Assembly: GCA_026706485.1 (NCBI GenBank)
Contig: JAPOYR010000011.1
Span: 434,001 to 498,000, forward strand
DNA length: 64,000 nt
Reading direction: 5' to 3'
Source: Chloroflexota bacterium
GTDB lineage: Bacteria; Chloroflexota; UBA11872
Shown here: piece by piece, positions 42,167-53,739 of the stretch
Position numbering within the stretch: the first letter of the stretch is position 1
Layout: each line of letters begins with the position of its first letter
Notes under the pieces: generated by a model
The model's database searches: none
What the model was told of the DNA's origin: nothing
Seen by the model: only the letters and a program-made list of their open reading frames with translations
Translations under genes and position numbers: made by a program

Positions 42167-43336
42167 ATGGATATCCCCTCCGATTACCACGCAGGTTATG
42201 CGAGGGCTCGAAAGCTTGCGCCGGAGCTAGCGGACAACTACATCGCGCATACATTCATTGGCGATCCGGAAGCCGACGCGATGATGGCCGAGCTTGCTCC
42301 CCTGGGGCAAGCCAAGCTGGGCAGGTTCATCCAGATCGGAATGGATGGCCGGGACAAGCGCGCGCTGCGTGAGGCGCCGGCCGCGCTGAGGGAGTTCTTT
42401 CAGTCGTGTGAGAACGTGCCCGATTGGGTCGATCTTGAAGAATTTACCCCTGGAGTCCGCATGTTTCATCGGAACTCGCAGTTGGTCTTGGGAGCAATGG
42501 TCGGCGGCACGCTCGTCGAAGGCTTCTCCACCAACATCGCCAAATCGTTCTTCATCACCGGAAGGTTGCGCGATCAGGGCGTCAGAAGACTGCGACAGAA
42601 CAATCGCCACATGGTCGAAATCTTCTTCCCGGGCGGCCTGGAACGGGATAGCGACGGTTGGAAACTGTCCGTTCGCATTCGGCTCATTCACGCCATGGTC
42701 CGACGGCTCTTGGATGGATCCGACGATTGGGACTCCGAAGCCTGGGGAATCCCGATCAGCGCCGCGCACGTGGGCTATGCCATCACGGCATTCTCAGCGC
42801 GACTCTTGAAGCACCTCAAGAGCCTCGGGGCCAAGTTCGACGACGAGGAGCGGGCCAGCTTTATGCAGGTCTGGCGCTATTCGGGATATCTGATGGGCAT
42901 TCCAGAATCGATTCTATTTCACGACGAACATAGCGCTCTGGATCTATTTGAAATCGGCGGTATTTGCGAGCCAGATCCCGACTACGAGTCCGTTGCTCTG
43001 GCGCATTCGCTGGTCAACTCAGCGCCGCTCATCGCCGGCATTATCGAGTCGGAAGCCCGCGAAAAGCTTGCCCGATACATATTTCAGGTGTCGCGAGCGC
43101 TCATCGGCACCGAACTCGCCAACCACCTCAAGTATCCCCGATACCCCACGCCGGGCGTCCTGTGGTGGTTCCGAATGCAGAGTCGCTACAACCGCGTCAT
43201 GACCAAGCTGTTCAAGGGCCGTCTGCGCAACGAGAACCAGATGACGGCCCTGCTCGACGTATCGAATTTTGATGAGACCGGCATCACCTACCGCCTGCCC
43301 GACCACGTCTACGCGGAGGAGTCCTCCCGGTGGTAG
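42167..43336 (+). CDS. DUF2236 / MpaB-like oxygenase family protein
   Basis: 389 aa, mostly helical. Family hallmarks are RLIHAMVRRLL, WGIPISAAHVGYAITAFSA, and VWRYSGYLMGIPESILF; these sit near the haem-binding His/Lys of latex clearing protein (Lcp) and MpaB relatives. A haem-type oxygenase acting on isoprenoids or other hydrophobic substrates is the best guess. It follows the MMPL exporter by 45 nt. Confidence 0.82.
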   Translation: MDIPSDYHAGYARARKLAPELADNYIAHTFIGDPEADAMMAELAPLGQAKLGRFIQIGMDGRDKRALREAPAALREFFQSCENVPDWVDLEEFTPGVRMFHRNSQLVLGAMVGGTLVEGFSTNIAKSFFITGRLRDQGVRRLRQNNRHMVEIFFPGGLERDSDGWKLSVRIRLIHAMVRRLLDGSDDWDSEAWGIPISAAHVGYAITAFSARLLKHLKSLGAKFDDEERASFMQVWRYSGYLMGIPESILFHDEHSALDLFEIGGICEPDPDYESVALAHSLVNSAPLIAGIIESEAREKLARYIFQVSRALIGTELANHLKYPRYPTPGVLWWFRMQSRYNRVMTKLFKGRLRNENQMTALLDVSNFDETGITYRLPDHVYAEESSRW

Positions 43337-43416
43337 GCCGGAGGTCCTAGCGGAGTCTCACGCGTCGCGCCGGGGTCGGAGCACGCTTGACAGGGAATCC
43401 GGGCGGTCGCGGGGAG

Positions 43417-43803
43417 TCAGGGATCCGCGAAGAGTCTGACCTTTTCCTCGAGCCACTCGCGCAGCTGGGCAAAGCGGAATGAGTGCGTGGCGAACAACTG
43501 CATGATGAAGGCGTAGGCTTCATCGTTGTCGCAATCGATGAAACGGCCGTTCTTGCGCAGAAACGTGTCGGTGGCGAAGAAGGCCGTTCGCTTGTTGCCG
43601 TCCACGAAGGGGTGATTCATGGCCAGGCTTTCCAGGAGCGCGGCGGCCTCGTCGAGGATTCCGTCGTAGTAGCCAAGCTGCGGGCGCATGATGGCGGACT
43701 CCAATGCGCCCGCATCGCGAAGCCCCAAGGAACCGCCGAATTCGTTGACGGCAATGTCATGGATCGCCACGACTTCCTCGACGGTCGGGAAGTCGCTGGT
43801 CAC
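43417..43803 (-). CDS. doc: Doc/Fic-type toxin
   Basis: 128 aa, death-on-curing type. LRDAGALESAIMRPQ, then the catalytic HPFVDGNKRTAFF (64-76), with Lys rather than Gly after Asn as in Doc, which phosphorylates EF-Tu. Coupled to the upstream antitoxin by an ATGA overlap. Confidence 0.92.
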   Translation of the reverse strand: MTSDFPTVEEVVAIHDIAVNEFGGSLGLRDAGALESAIMRPQLGYYDGILDEAAALLESLAMNHPFVDGNKRTAFFATDTFLRKNGRFIDCDNDEAYAFIMQLFATHSFRFAQLREWLEEKVRLFADP

Positions 43804-44033
43804 GACTTGCCCAGCAACTCCCCAAGGCGCCGATTCTTCTCGAGGCTAGCCTGGAAGTGCGCCATGACCTCGGGGCGGACCTGCTGGCTCGCCCGGCTTT
43901 CGATGTAGTGGCTCATGGCGTCTTCCAGCACGGCCTGGAAGTGCCGGCCGTCATTGCGCGCGATCTGACGCAGTGCCGCCAGCAATTCCGGGTCGGCCTG
44001 GCTGGAGAACTTCACGCGCGGCGTAGCCATCAT
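43800..44033 (-). CDS. Antitoxin of Doc module (RHH-type)
   Basis: 77 aa. The N-terminal half (RVKFSSQADPELLAALRQIA) fits a ribbon-helix-helix DNA-binding fold; the C-terminal half is an amphipathic helix with RRLGELLGK that probably masks the toxin. GAGGAGG lies ahead of the start. The stop overlaps the doc start (ATGA). It should repress its own promoter. Confidence 0.8.
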   Translation of the reverse strand: MMATPRVKFSSQADPELLAALRQIARNDGRHFQAVLEDAMSHYIESRASQQVRPEVMAHFQASLEKNRRLGELLGKS

Positions 44034-44081
44034 TCAACCTCCTCACGGGTTGTCTTCAGCATCTGCCGAGCCGCCAATGGC

Positions 44082-44099
44082 GTCAAGAAACATATTGAC
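44082..44099. promoter_or_regulatory. Inverted repeat upstream of antitoxin (operator candidate)
   Basis: GTCAA-GAAACATA-TTGAC is a 5-bp inverted repeat about 50 nt ahead of the antitoxin start. It overlaps TTGAC, a plausible -35 box, on the minus strand. Confidence 0.4.
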
Positions 44100-44142
44100 A
44101 GAGATGGGCAACCTAGACCCGTTGGCTGCCCCGGAGCGATGG

Positions 44143-44162
44143 ATTCCCGCCTTCGCGGGAAT
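44143..44162. repeat. REP-like palindrome (exact copy)
   Basis: ATTCCCGC-CTTC-GCGGGAAT, identical in core to 5292-5311 and 62803-62822, in the gap between the TA module and the next gene. Confidence 0.85.
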
Positions 44163-44237
44163 GACGGACCCAAGGTGGGCTGCTTTCGACTGGGAGCATG
44201 ACCGCGAATCGCCGTCTCCGCTCGCTTAGACTGGCGC

Positions 44238-44642
44238 ATGACCGCCTCACTCGCAGCGGCTCTTGTCAGCGGCGTCGCCGCCGGACTGATTGTCGGGACG
44301 TGCATGGCGTGGCTGGCCTCACGGGTTCGGCGCGACCGCAAGGCCGCCGCTGGACCCGCCGAGTCCACCGAGGCGCGGCTGGCGCGAGACTTCACCGTGC
44401 TGGCGGAGCTGCTGTCGGAACGTCTGGCCAAGATCTGGCTCGCCGACACGCCCGGGGCACCCGTGGCCGAAGGCGACGCGCACTATCACCACGTGTTGGA
44501 GTCCACCACCACGATCGTGCGCCAAGCCGGGGCGTCGCCGAAGGCGGCGACGGCGGTCGGCGCACTCACAGCCAAGCGGGTGCGGCCGGGCCCAATTCGG
44601 GGCAGGCGCGACGATGGGTCGCCGGTGGCGCCCCCGGGCTAG
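44238..44642 (+). CDS. Small single-span membrane protein, hypothetical
   Basis: 134 aa. Residues 1-30 form one TM helix (SLAAALVSGVAAGLIVGTCM), then a basic stretch (RRDRKAA) and a helical cytosolic part (RLARDFTVLAELLSERLAKI) ending in Arg/Pro/Gly. No family is recognised. Two other frames are open across it, so the call rests on the N-terminal TM helix and amphipathic pattern. Confidence 0.5.
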   Translation: MTASLAAALVSGVAAGLIVGTCMAWLASRVRRDRKAAAGPAESTEARLARDFTVLAELLSERLAKIWLADTPGAPVAEGDAHYHHVLESTTTIVRQAGASPKAATAVGALTAKRVRPGPIRGRRDDGSPVAPPG

Positions 44643-44651
44643 TCGCGCCGC

Positions 44652-45578
44652 CTACGCGGGAACGGCCGCAGGCGCGAACTCGGGCAGATAGGGCTTGAGC
44701 AGTTCGAAGGCGGCATCGATCTGGGCATCGTCACCGGAAGTCTTGGGCAGCGCCACCCAGCGCTCCATGACCCCAACGCGGCTTAGGAGCCCCTTCGCAA
44801 CCGCGTGGGCAAACCCCGGCCGGGACTGAAAGACCTCCAGAAACTCGTTGGTGCGGTTCTGGGCCGCCGCCGCGGCCTCGAGATCGCCGATGCGCCAGGC
44901 CTCGTAAATATCCAAATTCAACTGCGGTGCGATGTTCGGCGTCATGCCGGTAGTGGCCACCGCGCCGGAAATGAGGGCGTGCAGGAACGTCACGTCACCG
45001 CCCACGATCACTCGGAATTCGGGACCGCCGCGTACGGCAGCCAAGTAGCTCATCACGTTCCCCACGGACCCGGAACTGTCCTTGGTGCCCTGCACCCCGA
45101 CATCGCGCAGCCGAGGCAGCGTCCCCGGCTCGGCGGGAACTCCGGTCAGCCGCGGAATGTTGTAAAGCAGCACGGGGACGGGGGACTCGCGCACGACGCC
45201 AGCGAAGTAGCCGACGAGCTCGTCCTGGGTCATCTCGAAGTAGAACGGTGGGTTGACGAGCACACCGTCGGCGCCCAGGTCACCGGCTTCACGGAGCTGC
45301 TCATGCGTCCGTCGCACGTTGGGCTGCCCGCACGCCACGATCACGGGCACAGCCCCGCCGACCTCGTCGACGGCCGCACGGATGACGATCTCGCGATCGG
45401 CATCGTCGATGGAGGCGAACTCCCCGGTCGTGCCAAGCACCACGATCCCGTGGCAGCCGGCGTCGACGACGCGCCGGGTGAGGCGCCGCAGCGAGGCCTC
45501 GTCCGCGGTGAAGTCGGCGTTCAGCGGCGTCAGCAGCGCCGGAATCACCCCATGAATGCGGGACTGAAACGTCGTCAT
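44652..45578 (-). CDS. Dihydrodipicolinate synthase / N-acetylneuraminate lyase family protein
   Basis: 308 aa, pyruvate-dependent class I aldolase. GTTGEFASI (pyruvate-binding), VPVLLYNIPRLTGV (Tyr of the triad), and QGTKDSSG with the Schiff-base Lys are present. The tail after YNIP resembles the lyase subfamily more than the DapA type (YNVPxRT), so N-acetylneuraminate lyase or a 2-keto-3-deoxy-sugar aldolase/dehydratase is plausible, which would fit the sialidase-like gene upstream. ATG at 45578. Divergent from the aldo-keto reductase gene. Confidence 0.85.
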   Translation of the reverse strand: MTTFQSRIHGVIPALLTPLNADFTADEASLRRLTRRVVDAGCHGIVVLGTTGEFASIDDADREIVIRAAVDEVGGAVPVIVACGQPNVRRTHEQLREAGDLGADGVLVNPPFYFEMTQDELVGYFAGVVRESPVPVLLYNIPRLTGVPAEPGTLPRLRDVGVQGTKDSSGSVGNVMSYLAAVRGGPEFRVIVGGDVTFLHALISGAVATTGMTPNIAPQLNLDIYEAWRIGDLEAAAAAQNRTNEFLEVFQSRPGFAHAVAKGLLSRVGVMERWVALPKTSGDDAQIDAAFELLKPYLPEFAPAAVPA

Positions 45579-45700
45579 CAAGGAGTCCAAGTCCTGGTGC
45601 CGGCTGGATGCGGCTGATTATAGGCGTCGTCTGCACGCGAGCGCTCCGAGAGTGGCATCATCGCCGCCGCGGGGTGGTGACCAGCAAGGAGTTGAGCCCG

Positions 45701-46645
45701 ATGGAGTACGTGAACATGGGCCGTTCGGGGCTCAAGGTGTCCCGGGTCGCGCTGGGATGCGGATTCCGCGGCATGACGGACCAGGACCTGATGGAGCGCA
45801 TCATCCGGCACGCGATCGACAAAGGCGTCAACTTCATCGACTGCGCCAACACCTACGTTGGCGGAATCGGGGAGCAGGTGCTCGGGCGCGTGCTGCCGGG
45901 GCAGCGCGACGAGTTGGTCATTACCACCAAGGTGACGTCGATCGTCGGGGAGGGGCCGAACGACATCGGCAGCTCGCGCTACCACATCATGCGCGAGATC
46001 GACCGCAGCCTCCGCCGTCTGCAGACGGATCACGTGGACATCTACATCGTCCACTGGCGCGATCAAACCACGCCCCTGGACGAGACGGTGCGGGCGATGA
46101 CGGATGTCGTGGCCAGCGGCAAGACGCGCTATTGGGGCGTCTCCAGCTACCAGGCGTGGGAGGCGTGCCAGGCGCTGTGGCTTGCCGACCGGGCGGTCGC
46201 GCCCGGGTTCATCACCACGCAGAACCAGTACAGCTTGCTGTGCCGCAATCCCGAGCAGGAGCTATTCCCCTTCTGCCGAGAGTTCGGCATCGGCGTGATG
46301 GCCTTTTCGCCGCTGGCCGTGGGCGTGCTCAGCGGTGACTTGCAGCAAGGCCAGCCGGCCCCCGCGGGCACGCTGTGGGAACGGCAACCGCCATACGAGA
46401 TGGAATCCGTCCTCACCGACCGGGCGCAGCGGGTCATCGACGCGTTGCGCGAGATCGGCGCCTCCCACGGTCGCCACCCGACCGCCGTTGCCATTCGGTG
46501 GGTGATTTCGCGTCCCGAGGTGGCGACGGCCATCGCCGGACCGGACACCACCGAGCAGCTCGACGCGTACCTCGAGGCCGCGGGCTGGGAACTGACGGCC
46601 GAAGAGATCGCGCAGCTCGACGAGGCCTCGGACCCCGCGGGCTAG
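45701..46645 (+). CDS. Aldo/keto reductase
   Basis: 314 aa, AKR fold. NFIDCANTYVGG (Asp and Tyr of the tetrad), VITTKV (Lys), DHVDIYIVHWRD (His), QNQYSLLCRNPEQELFPF, and GVMAFSPLAVGVLSG are as in the family; EVATAIAGP forms the cofactor site. AAGGAG lies 9 nt before the ATG. The stop codon overlaps the stop of the convergent SDR gene by 4 nt. Substrate unknown, probably a sugar-derived carbonyl. Confidence 0.9.
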   Translation: MEYVNMGRSGLKVSRVALGCGFRGMTDQDLMERIIRHAIDKGVNFIDCANTYVGGIGEQVLGRVLPGQRDELVITTKVTSIVGEGPNDIGSSRYHIMREIDRSLRRLQTDHVDIYIVHWRDQTTPLDETVRAMTDVVASGKTRYWGVSSYQAWEACQALWLADRAVAPGFITTQNQYSLLCRNPEQELFPFCREFGIGVMAFSPLAVGVLSGDLQQGQPAPAGTLWERQPPYEMESVLTDRAQRVIDALREIGASHGRHPTAVAIRWVISRPEVATAIAGPDTTEQLDAYLEAAGWELTAEEIAQLDEASDPAG

Positions 46646-47415
46646 ATATTCGAGCGGGACTGCCCGCCGTCCACGTTGATGCAGGCGCCGGTGACGAGGC
46701 TGGCTTGTTCGGAGGCGAGGAACGCCACCACGGCGGCCACCTCCTCGGGTCGGCCGAACCGTTCCATGGGCATGTCGCGCTCGATAAACGCCGCGATGCC
46801 CTCGGGATCGCGGCGCTGGCGCCGCTCCCAGCCGCCGCCCGGAAACGCGATCGAGCCGGGCGCGACGGCATTGACCGTGATGCCGAACGGCGTCAACTCC
46901 CGGGCCATCGATGTCGCCAGGCTGTTCATGGCCGATTTGGCGGCGTTGTAGGCGGGTGGGCCGCCGGCCTCGCGCCCGTAGATGGACGTGATGTGCACGA
47001 TGCGGCCCCAGCCGGCGGCCTTCATGAGCGGCACCGCCGCGCGGCTGGCCCGCACGGCCGCGCTCAGGTTGACGTCGAATGTCGCGGACCATTGCTCGTC
47101 GGTACCGGTCACGAAGTCGCTGTCGCCCATGGCGCCGCCGACGTTGTTGACCAGCACGCTGATGCCGCCGAGCTCGGCCACCGTGCGCCCGACGGCCTGC
47201 GCCGGCGCCGCGGCGTCGCGCATGTCCAGCGAGAGCGAAATTGCGCGAACCCCAAGCACCGAAATCTCATCAGCCGTGCGGCGCAGGTCATCCCCGCCCC
47301 GCGCGACGATGGCCACGTCGCAGCCCTCGGCCGCAAGCCCGAGCGCGATCGCCCGGCCGATGCCGCGGCTCCCACCGGTGACGAGCGCAACGCGGTCACG
47401 AAGCCCAAGGTCCAT
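46642..47415 (-). CDS. SDR family oxidoreductase
   Basis: 257 aa short-chain dehydrogenase: VALVTGGSRGIGRA, VLVNNVGG (variant NNVG in place of NNAG), IVHITSIYGREAGGPP with the catalytic Ser, and YNAAKSAM with the YxxxK pair. C-terminal LVTGACINVDGGQS. Convergent with the aldo-keto reductase. Confidence 0.9.
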   Translation of the reverse strand: MDLGLRDRVALVTGGSRGIGRAIALGLAAEGCDVAIVARGGDDLRRTADEISVLGVRAISLSLDMRDAAAPAQAVGRTVAELGGISVLVNNVGGAMGDSDFVTGTDEQWSATFDVNLSAAVRASRAAVPLMKAAGWGRIVHITSIYGREAGGPPAYNAAKSAMNSLATSMARELTPFGITVNAVAPGSIAFPGGGWERRQRRDPEGIAAFIERDMPMERFGRPEEVAAVVAFLASEQASLVTGACINVDGGQSRSNI

Positions 47416-47535
47416 CCGCGACTCCTTTTTCTCCGCAGCGCTCGGTGAACCGCCCGCCCGGCGACCGACCGTGCAAGACCACCAAACGGGCGCTCACAAG
47501 CGACGTCCCTCCGGGGCTGGAAGACAGCACCCAGC

Positions 47536-48411
47536 CTACCGGGCGGCCTCAGCCACGCGAACCAGCGTCAGCCGCGGCACTTCCGCGGGCGCATTGACTC
47601 GCATGGGAATTCCGACCGTACCGACCCCCCGAGTGATGAACACCAGTCGGCCGCCGATATGCATCAGTCCGCTGGGCCTCGGGAGCGGCGAGCGCGTGCT
47701 GGTCATTGGGGCGGACATGAACGGCGGCACAATCTGCCCGCCGTGGGTGTGCCCGCAAACCACCAGGTCAACGCGTGTTTGTCCGAGGCGGGGCACGGCG
47801 TCGGGATTGTGCGTGAGCACGAGGGTGAAGGCGTCATCGCCGACGCCGTCGAATGCGCGGACGGCGTCGTCGCCCCGATAGGTCGCGTCACCGACGCCGA
47901 CAATGGCCAATTCCGCGTCGCCGATCCGGTGGCGCACATGCGCGTTGTCGAGCACCGTAACGCCCTGGGCCTGGAACGCCTGCCGGATGAATTCCAGCGG
48001 CTGGGTGCGATTGCCGATCCACGACGGGTCAGTCGCATCACGGGAAACAAACAGATCGTGGTTGCCCCAAACCGCATAGGCGCCGTGCACGGGCTCGATC
48101 GCCGCCAGCGCCTCGGCCACCATCGGCGCGGCGTCAACCCGGTCGCTGAGGTCGCCGCACGCGAACAGGAAATCCGGGCGGGTGCCGGCGAGCCGGCGCA
48201 AGGCGTTCAAGCTGGGTGTGCGTGGAGAGCGCACGTGAAGGTCGGACACGACTTGGATCGTCAGCCCGTCGAGCGCCCGCGGCAACCGCGGGAGCGGCAC
48301 GGGGATCGGGGCCGCCTCCGCGTCGGACGCTTGAGCGACTGCGCGAGCCACCAACCCGAGGGCGCTAAGTCCGGCTAGCGCTGCGGTCCGACGGACGGTC
48401 AGCACGGCCAC
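47536..48411 (-). CDS. Metallophosphoesterase, membrane/secreted type
   Basis: 291 aa calcineurin-like phosphoesterase: QVVSDLHVRSP, FLFACGDLSDRVDAAP, VWGNHDLFVSR, VLTHNPDAVP and VCGHTHGGQIVPP are the five metal/phosphate blocks. A hydrophobic N-terminus (RTAALAGLSALGLVARAVA) acts as signal or anchor, as in YkuE/CpdA-like enzymes that act on lipids or phosphodiesters. It lies 45 nt after accA on the same strand. Confidence 0.9.
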   Translation of the reverse strand: MAVLTVRRTAALAGLSALGLVARAVAQASDAEAAPIPVPLPRLPRALDGLTIQVVSDLHVRSPRTPSLNALRRLAGTRPDFLFACGDLSDRVDAAPMVAEALAAIEPVHGAYAVWGNHDLFVSRDATDPSWIGNRTQPLEFIRQAFQAQGVTVLDNAHVRHRIGDAELAIVGVGDATYRGDDAVRAFDGVGDDAFTLVLTHNPDAVPRLGQTRVDLVVCGHTHGGQIVPPFMSAPMTSTRSPLPRPSGLMHIGGRLVFITRGVGTVGIPMRVNAPAEVPRLTLVRVAEAAR

Positions 48412-48456
48412 TCAGACTGCGAGCGCCTCCCGGGCCGTCGGCAATGGATCGAAGGG

Positions 48457-49467
48457 CTACAGGCCGTGACGGTTCTCCGACACGACGCTCGCGCCGTCGA
48501 CCGCGGCAACGTCCGGCGTCGACTCCACGTGGGCGCTCATCGCGCGAAACTTGGCATACCGCGCAGCGACCAGGTCGGCGGGCGCCATGGCTTGAAGCTC
48601 ATCCAGCGCCTCGACGAGTGCCGCCTTGAGATTCTCCGCCGTGGCGTCGTAGTCGCGGTGGGCGCCGCCAGACGGTTCGGGAACGATGCGGTCGATGAGA
48701 TCAGCCGCGTAGAGCACATCCGAAGTCAGTCCAAGGGCCTCGGCGGCGCGCTCCGCAAACTTCGAGTCTCGCCAAATGATCGCGGCCGCGGCCTCCGGCG
48801 ATGCCACGGAGTAGATGGCGTGTTCCAGCATCAAGATGCGATCGCCAACGCCCATCGCCAGGGCGCCGCCGCTGCCGCCTTCGCCAACCACCGCGACGAC
48901 AATGGGAGTCTCCAGTCGCGCCATGACGGCCATGCTCTCCGCGATGGCCCACGACTGGCCGCGCTCCTCATCCTCCAATGCCGGACCGGCCCCCGGCGTG
49001 TCGAGCAGGGTGATGACCGGGAGGCCAAACCGCGCGGCCAGCTTGAACAGGCGGATGGCCTTGCGGTAGCCCTCCGGGTGCGCCATGCCGAAGTTGCGCT
49101 CGACGTTCTGGCGCGTGTCTCGGCCCTTCTGATGTCCGACCACGACGACCCGCCGCCCTTGCAGCGAGCCCACGCCGCCAACCACGGCCATGTCGTCGCC
49201 GTGGCGCCGATCGCCGTGCAACTCGACGAAACCTTCAATCATGCGCTCGATGAAGTCGAGCGTGTGGGGCCGGTCGCGGTGGCGGGCCAGCTGCACGCGC
49301 TGCCAGGGCGTCAGTCGAGAAAACACGTCGGCGGTACGCGCCTCGAGCTCGAGCTGCATCAGCTCGAGCTGCCGCAGGACGTCCGACGCAGAGTCAACAT
49401 CGCTGTCCGCCTCAAGCTCGGCGATGCGGCTGCGCAGCTGGTCGAGGTCGCGCTCGAAGTCCAGCAC
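48457..49467 (-). CDS. accA: Acetyl-CoA carboxylase carboxyltransferase subunit alpha
   Basis: 336 aa carboxyltransferase alpha subunit: coiled N-terminus (RSRIAELEADSDV), TADVFSRLTPWQRVQLARH, GHQKGRDTRQNVERNFGM, LLDTPGAGPALEDEERGQ, and the oxyanion segment AVVGEGGSGGALAMG. It catalyses carboxyl transfer to acetyl-CoA with AccD. Located 12 nt after accD in one operon. Confidence 0.95.
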   Translation of the reverse strand: MLDFERDLDQLRSRIAELEADSDVDSASDVLRQLELMQLELEARTADVFSRLTPWQRVQLARHRDRPHTLDFIERMIEGFVELHGDRRHGDDMAVVGGVGSLQGRRVVVVGHQKGRDTRQNVERNFGMAHPEGYRKAIRLFKLAARFGLPVITLLDTPGAGPALEDEERGQSWAIAESMAVMARLETPIVVAVVGEGGSGGALAMGVGDRILMLEHAIYSVASPEAAAAIIWRDSKFAERAAEALGLTSDVLYAADLIDRIVPEPSGGAHRDYDATAENLKAALVEALDELQAMAPADLVAARYAKFRAMSAHVESTPDVAAVDGASVVSENRHGL

Positions 49468-49479
49468 GGCCGACGCTCG

Positions 49480-50367
49480 CTACCCCAGCCGCGTGCGGGC
49501 CGCGTCAACAACCTCGGCGCGCCGTGACACCTGGGCGGGCGCCAACAGCTCAATGAGTCGGCCGATCGTGCGGCGCTGGTCCCGTCGAGGAACGACCGCG
49601 TCAATCATGCCGCGCCGAAGCACCCACTCGGCGGTGTGGTCGTCGGCCTGCGCCCGGCGACTCAGCGTCCCTTGCACGACCCGCGAGCCGGCGAAGCGAA
49701 TCGTAGCGCCCGGCTCGCCGATGATGACGTCGGCAACTGCCGCAAAGCTGGCCGTCACGCCGGCCAGGGTGGGATCGGCCATCAGCGCGATGTAGGGCAC
49801 CCCGGCGGCGGCCAGACGCGCGGCGGCGGCGGTGGTCTTGGCCATCTGCATCAAGGCAAACACACCCTCGTCCTGCCGGGCGCCGCCGGACGAGGTCACC
49901 ATCACCAGCGGTATGCGCCGTTCTTGCGCAAGCTCGAAGAGCCGGGCGATGCGCTCGCCGGCGGCCCCGCCCATGCTGCCGGCGATAAAGCCAAACTCCA
50001 TCACCCCCAGCGCCACCTCGTGGCCCTGGATGTGCCCCACGCCGCACACGACAGCCTCGGAGCGCCCGGTGGAGGCCTGGGCTTTGGCCACCCGGTCTGG
50101 ATAGCGCCCGCTTGGCCGGGAGAAGTTGAGCGGATCGGACGTCAGCACATCCGCCGCCAGTTCCCGGAAGCTCCCGGCGTCGTCCAAGAGGAGATCAAGC
50201 CGCTGGCCGACCGTCAGGCGATCGTGATAGTTGCAGCGGATGCACACGTGCAGCCCCGCCTCGAACTCCGGGCGGTAGTGCATGGCGCCGCACTTGCGGC
50301 ACGTGACCCAGAGATCGGCTGGAACGCCACCGCGCCGGCGTCCGGCAAGGAGATCACGCACGGGCAT
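49480..50367 (-). CDS. accD: Acetyl-CoA carboxylase carboxyltransferase subunit beta
   Basis: 295 aa. The N-terminal zinc ribbon has CRKC (start) and CIRC, typical of AccD. The crotonase-like domain has VTSSGGARQDEGVFALMQMA and ALMADPTLAGVTASFA. ATG at 50367 is chosen because the zinc ribbon starts at once; an open frame to 50604 has no family sequence. Starts the accD-accA operon, 97 nt after comF. Confidence 0.95.
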   Translation of the reverse strand: MPVRDLLAGRRRGGVPADLWVTCRKCGAMHYRPEFEAGLHVCIRCNYHDRLTVGQRLDLLLDDAGSFRELAADVLTSDPLNFSRPSGRYPDRVAKAQASTGRSEAVVCGVGHIQGHEVALGVMEFGFIAGSMGGAAGERIARLFELAQERRIPLVMVTSSGGARQDEGVFALMQMAKTTAAAARLAAAGVPYIALMADPTLAGVTASFAAVADVIIGEPGATIRFAGSRVVQGTLSRRAQADDHTAEWVLRRGMIDAVVPRRDQRRTIGRLIELLAPAQVSRRAEVVDAARTRLG

Positions 50368-50464
50368 CACACAATCTGAAACGCGGGTCGCGGCAAAGAG
50401 TGATGGCCGCCTGCCCCCCGGAGTTAGACCGCGGAGTATATCAACAGGGTGTGGATAGATGGCG

Positions 50465-51169
50465 TCATGGCTCGAGCGGGCGATCAGGCGGCGGTCGCGC
50501 CGCCACCACCGCCCCCACCCAGGTCGCGCCGCGGCGCCTGAGCGCTCGGGCGGCGGCTTCGAGCGTCGCTCCCGTTGCCGCCACGTCGTCGACGAGAAGC
50601 ACACGGGCGCCGCTCAGGTTGTGGAGACATGTGAACGCGCCGATCACGTTGCGCCAGCGCGCTTCACGCGTCAGCGACATCTGGGGAGCCGTGTCGCGGT
50701 GACGGATCAGATGCTGGTCCAGCACGGGCACGGCCAGGCATCGGGTCAATTGAGCCGCGATGAGCGCGCTTTGGTTGAAGCCGCGCTCCCGCTCGCGCGC
50801 GGGACCCAGCGGAATTGGAACGAGCGCGTCGATATCCGGCGGGCTGGACAGCGCTTCCGCCGCGACCCGTGCCAGCGCACCGGCGAGGTAGCGCTTGTTA
50901 CGAAACTTCAGGCGCAGAATCGCATCCCGCACGGGCGACTCGTACGGATAGCGCACGAATACCTGGTTGATGCGCCGTTCCTGGTGACGGCATGCGGCGC
51001 ACTGGTCGCCGTGATCCAGCCTCCGGTTGCATTGGCGGCAGCAGGGACGCGGCAGGGGTTCGAGCTGAGAAATGCAGATGGCGCAAATGCCGTCACCGAG
51101 CGCGCCACACCCGGCGCAGACCGGTGGGAAGATGATGTCCGCAAGGCCGCGCCCGAGAGACCGGGCCAC
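50465..51169 (-). CDS. ComF family phosphoribosyltransferase-like protein
   Basis: About 234 aa. An N-terminal zinc-finger-like Cys set (CAGC, CAIC, CCRQC, CAAC) precedes a PRTase fold: DALVPIPLGPARERERGFNQS, ARVLLVDDVAATGATLEAAA (PRPP loop DDVAATGAT). ComF proteins are linked to DNA uptake and repair in competent bacteria. No ATG is present between the clpC stop and this domain; the GTG at 51169 (or a CTG at 51187) is the probable start. Confidence 0.85.
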   Translation of the reverse strand: MARSLGRGLADIIFPPVCAGCGALGDGICAICISQLEPLPRPCCRQCNRRLDHGDQCAACRHQERRINQVFVRYPYESPVRDAILRLKFRNKRYLAGALARVAAEALSSPPDIDALVPIPLGPARERERGFNQSALIAAQLTRCLAVPVLDQHLIRHRDTAPQMSLTREARWRNVIGAFTCLHNLSGARVLLVDDVAATGATLEAAARALRRRGATWVGAVVAARPPPDRPLEP

Positions 51170-51230
51170 CTCGCCAACTAGCTTCAGCGTCGAGGCGCCT
51201 GACCCGCCCCGGACGCGCCGCCGGCCCCAG

Positions 51231-53735
<2,505 letters not shown>

Positions 53736-53739
53736 GCCG

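Noticed and set aside
44198..44698. Alternative 166-codon frame overlapping the small membrane protein
   Set aside because: Arg/Gly/Ala-rich; the frame at 44238 has a proper N-terminal TM helix.
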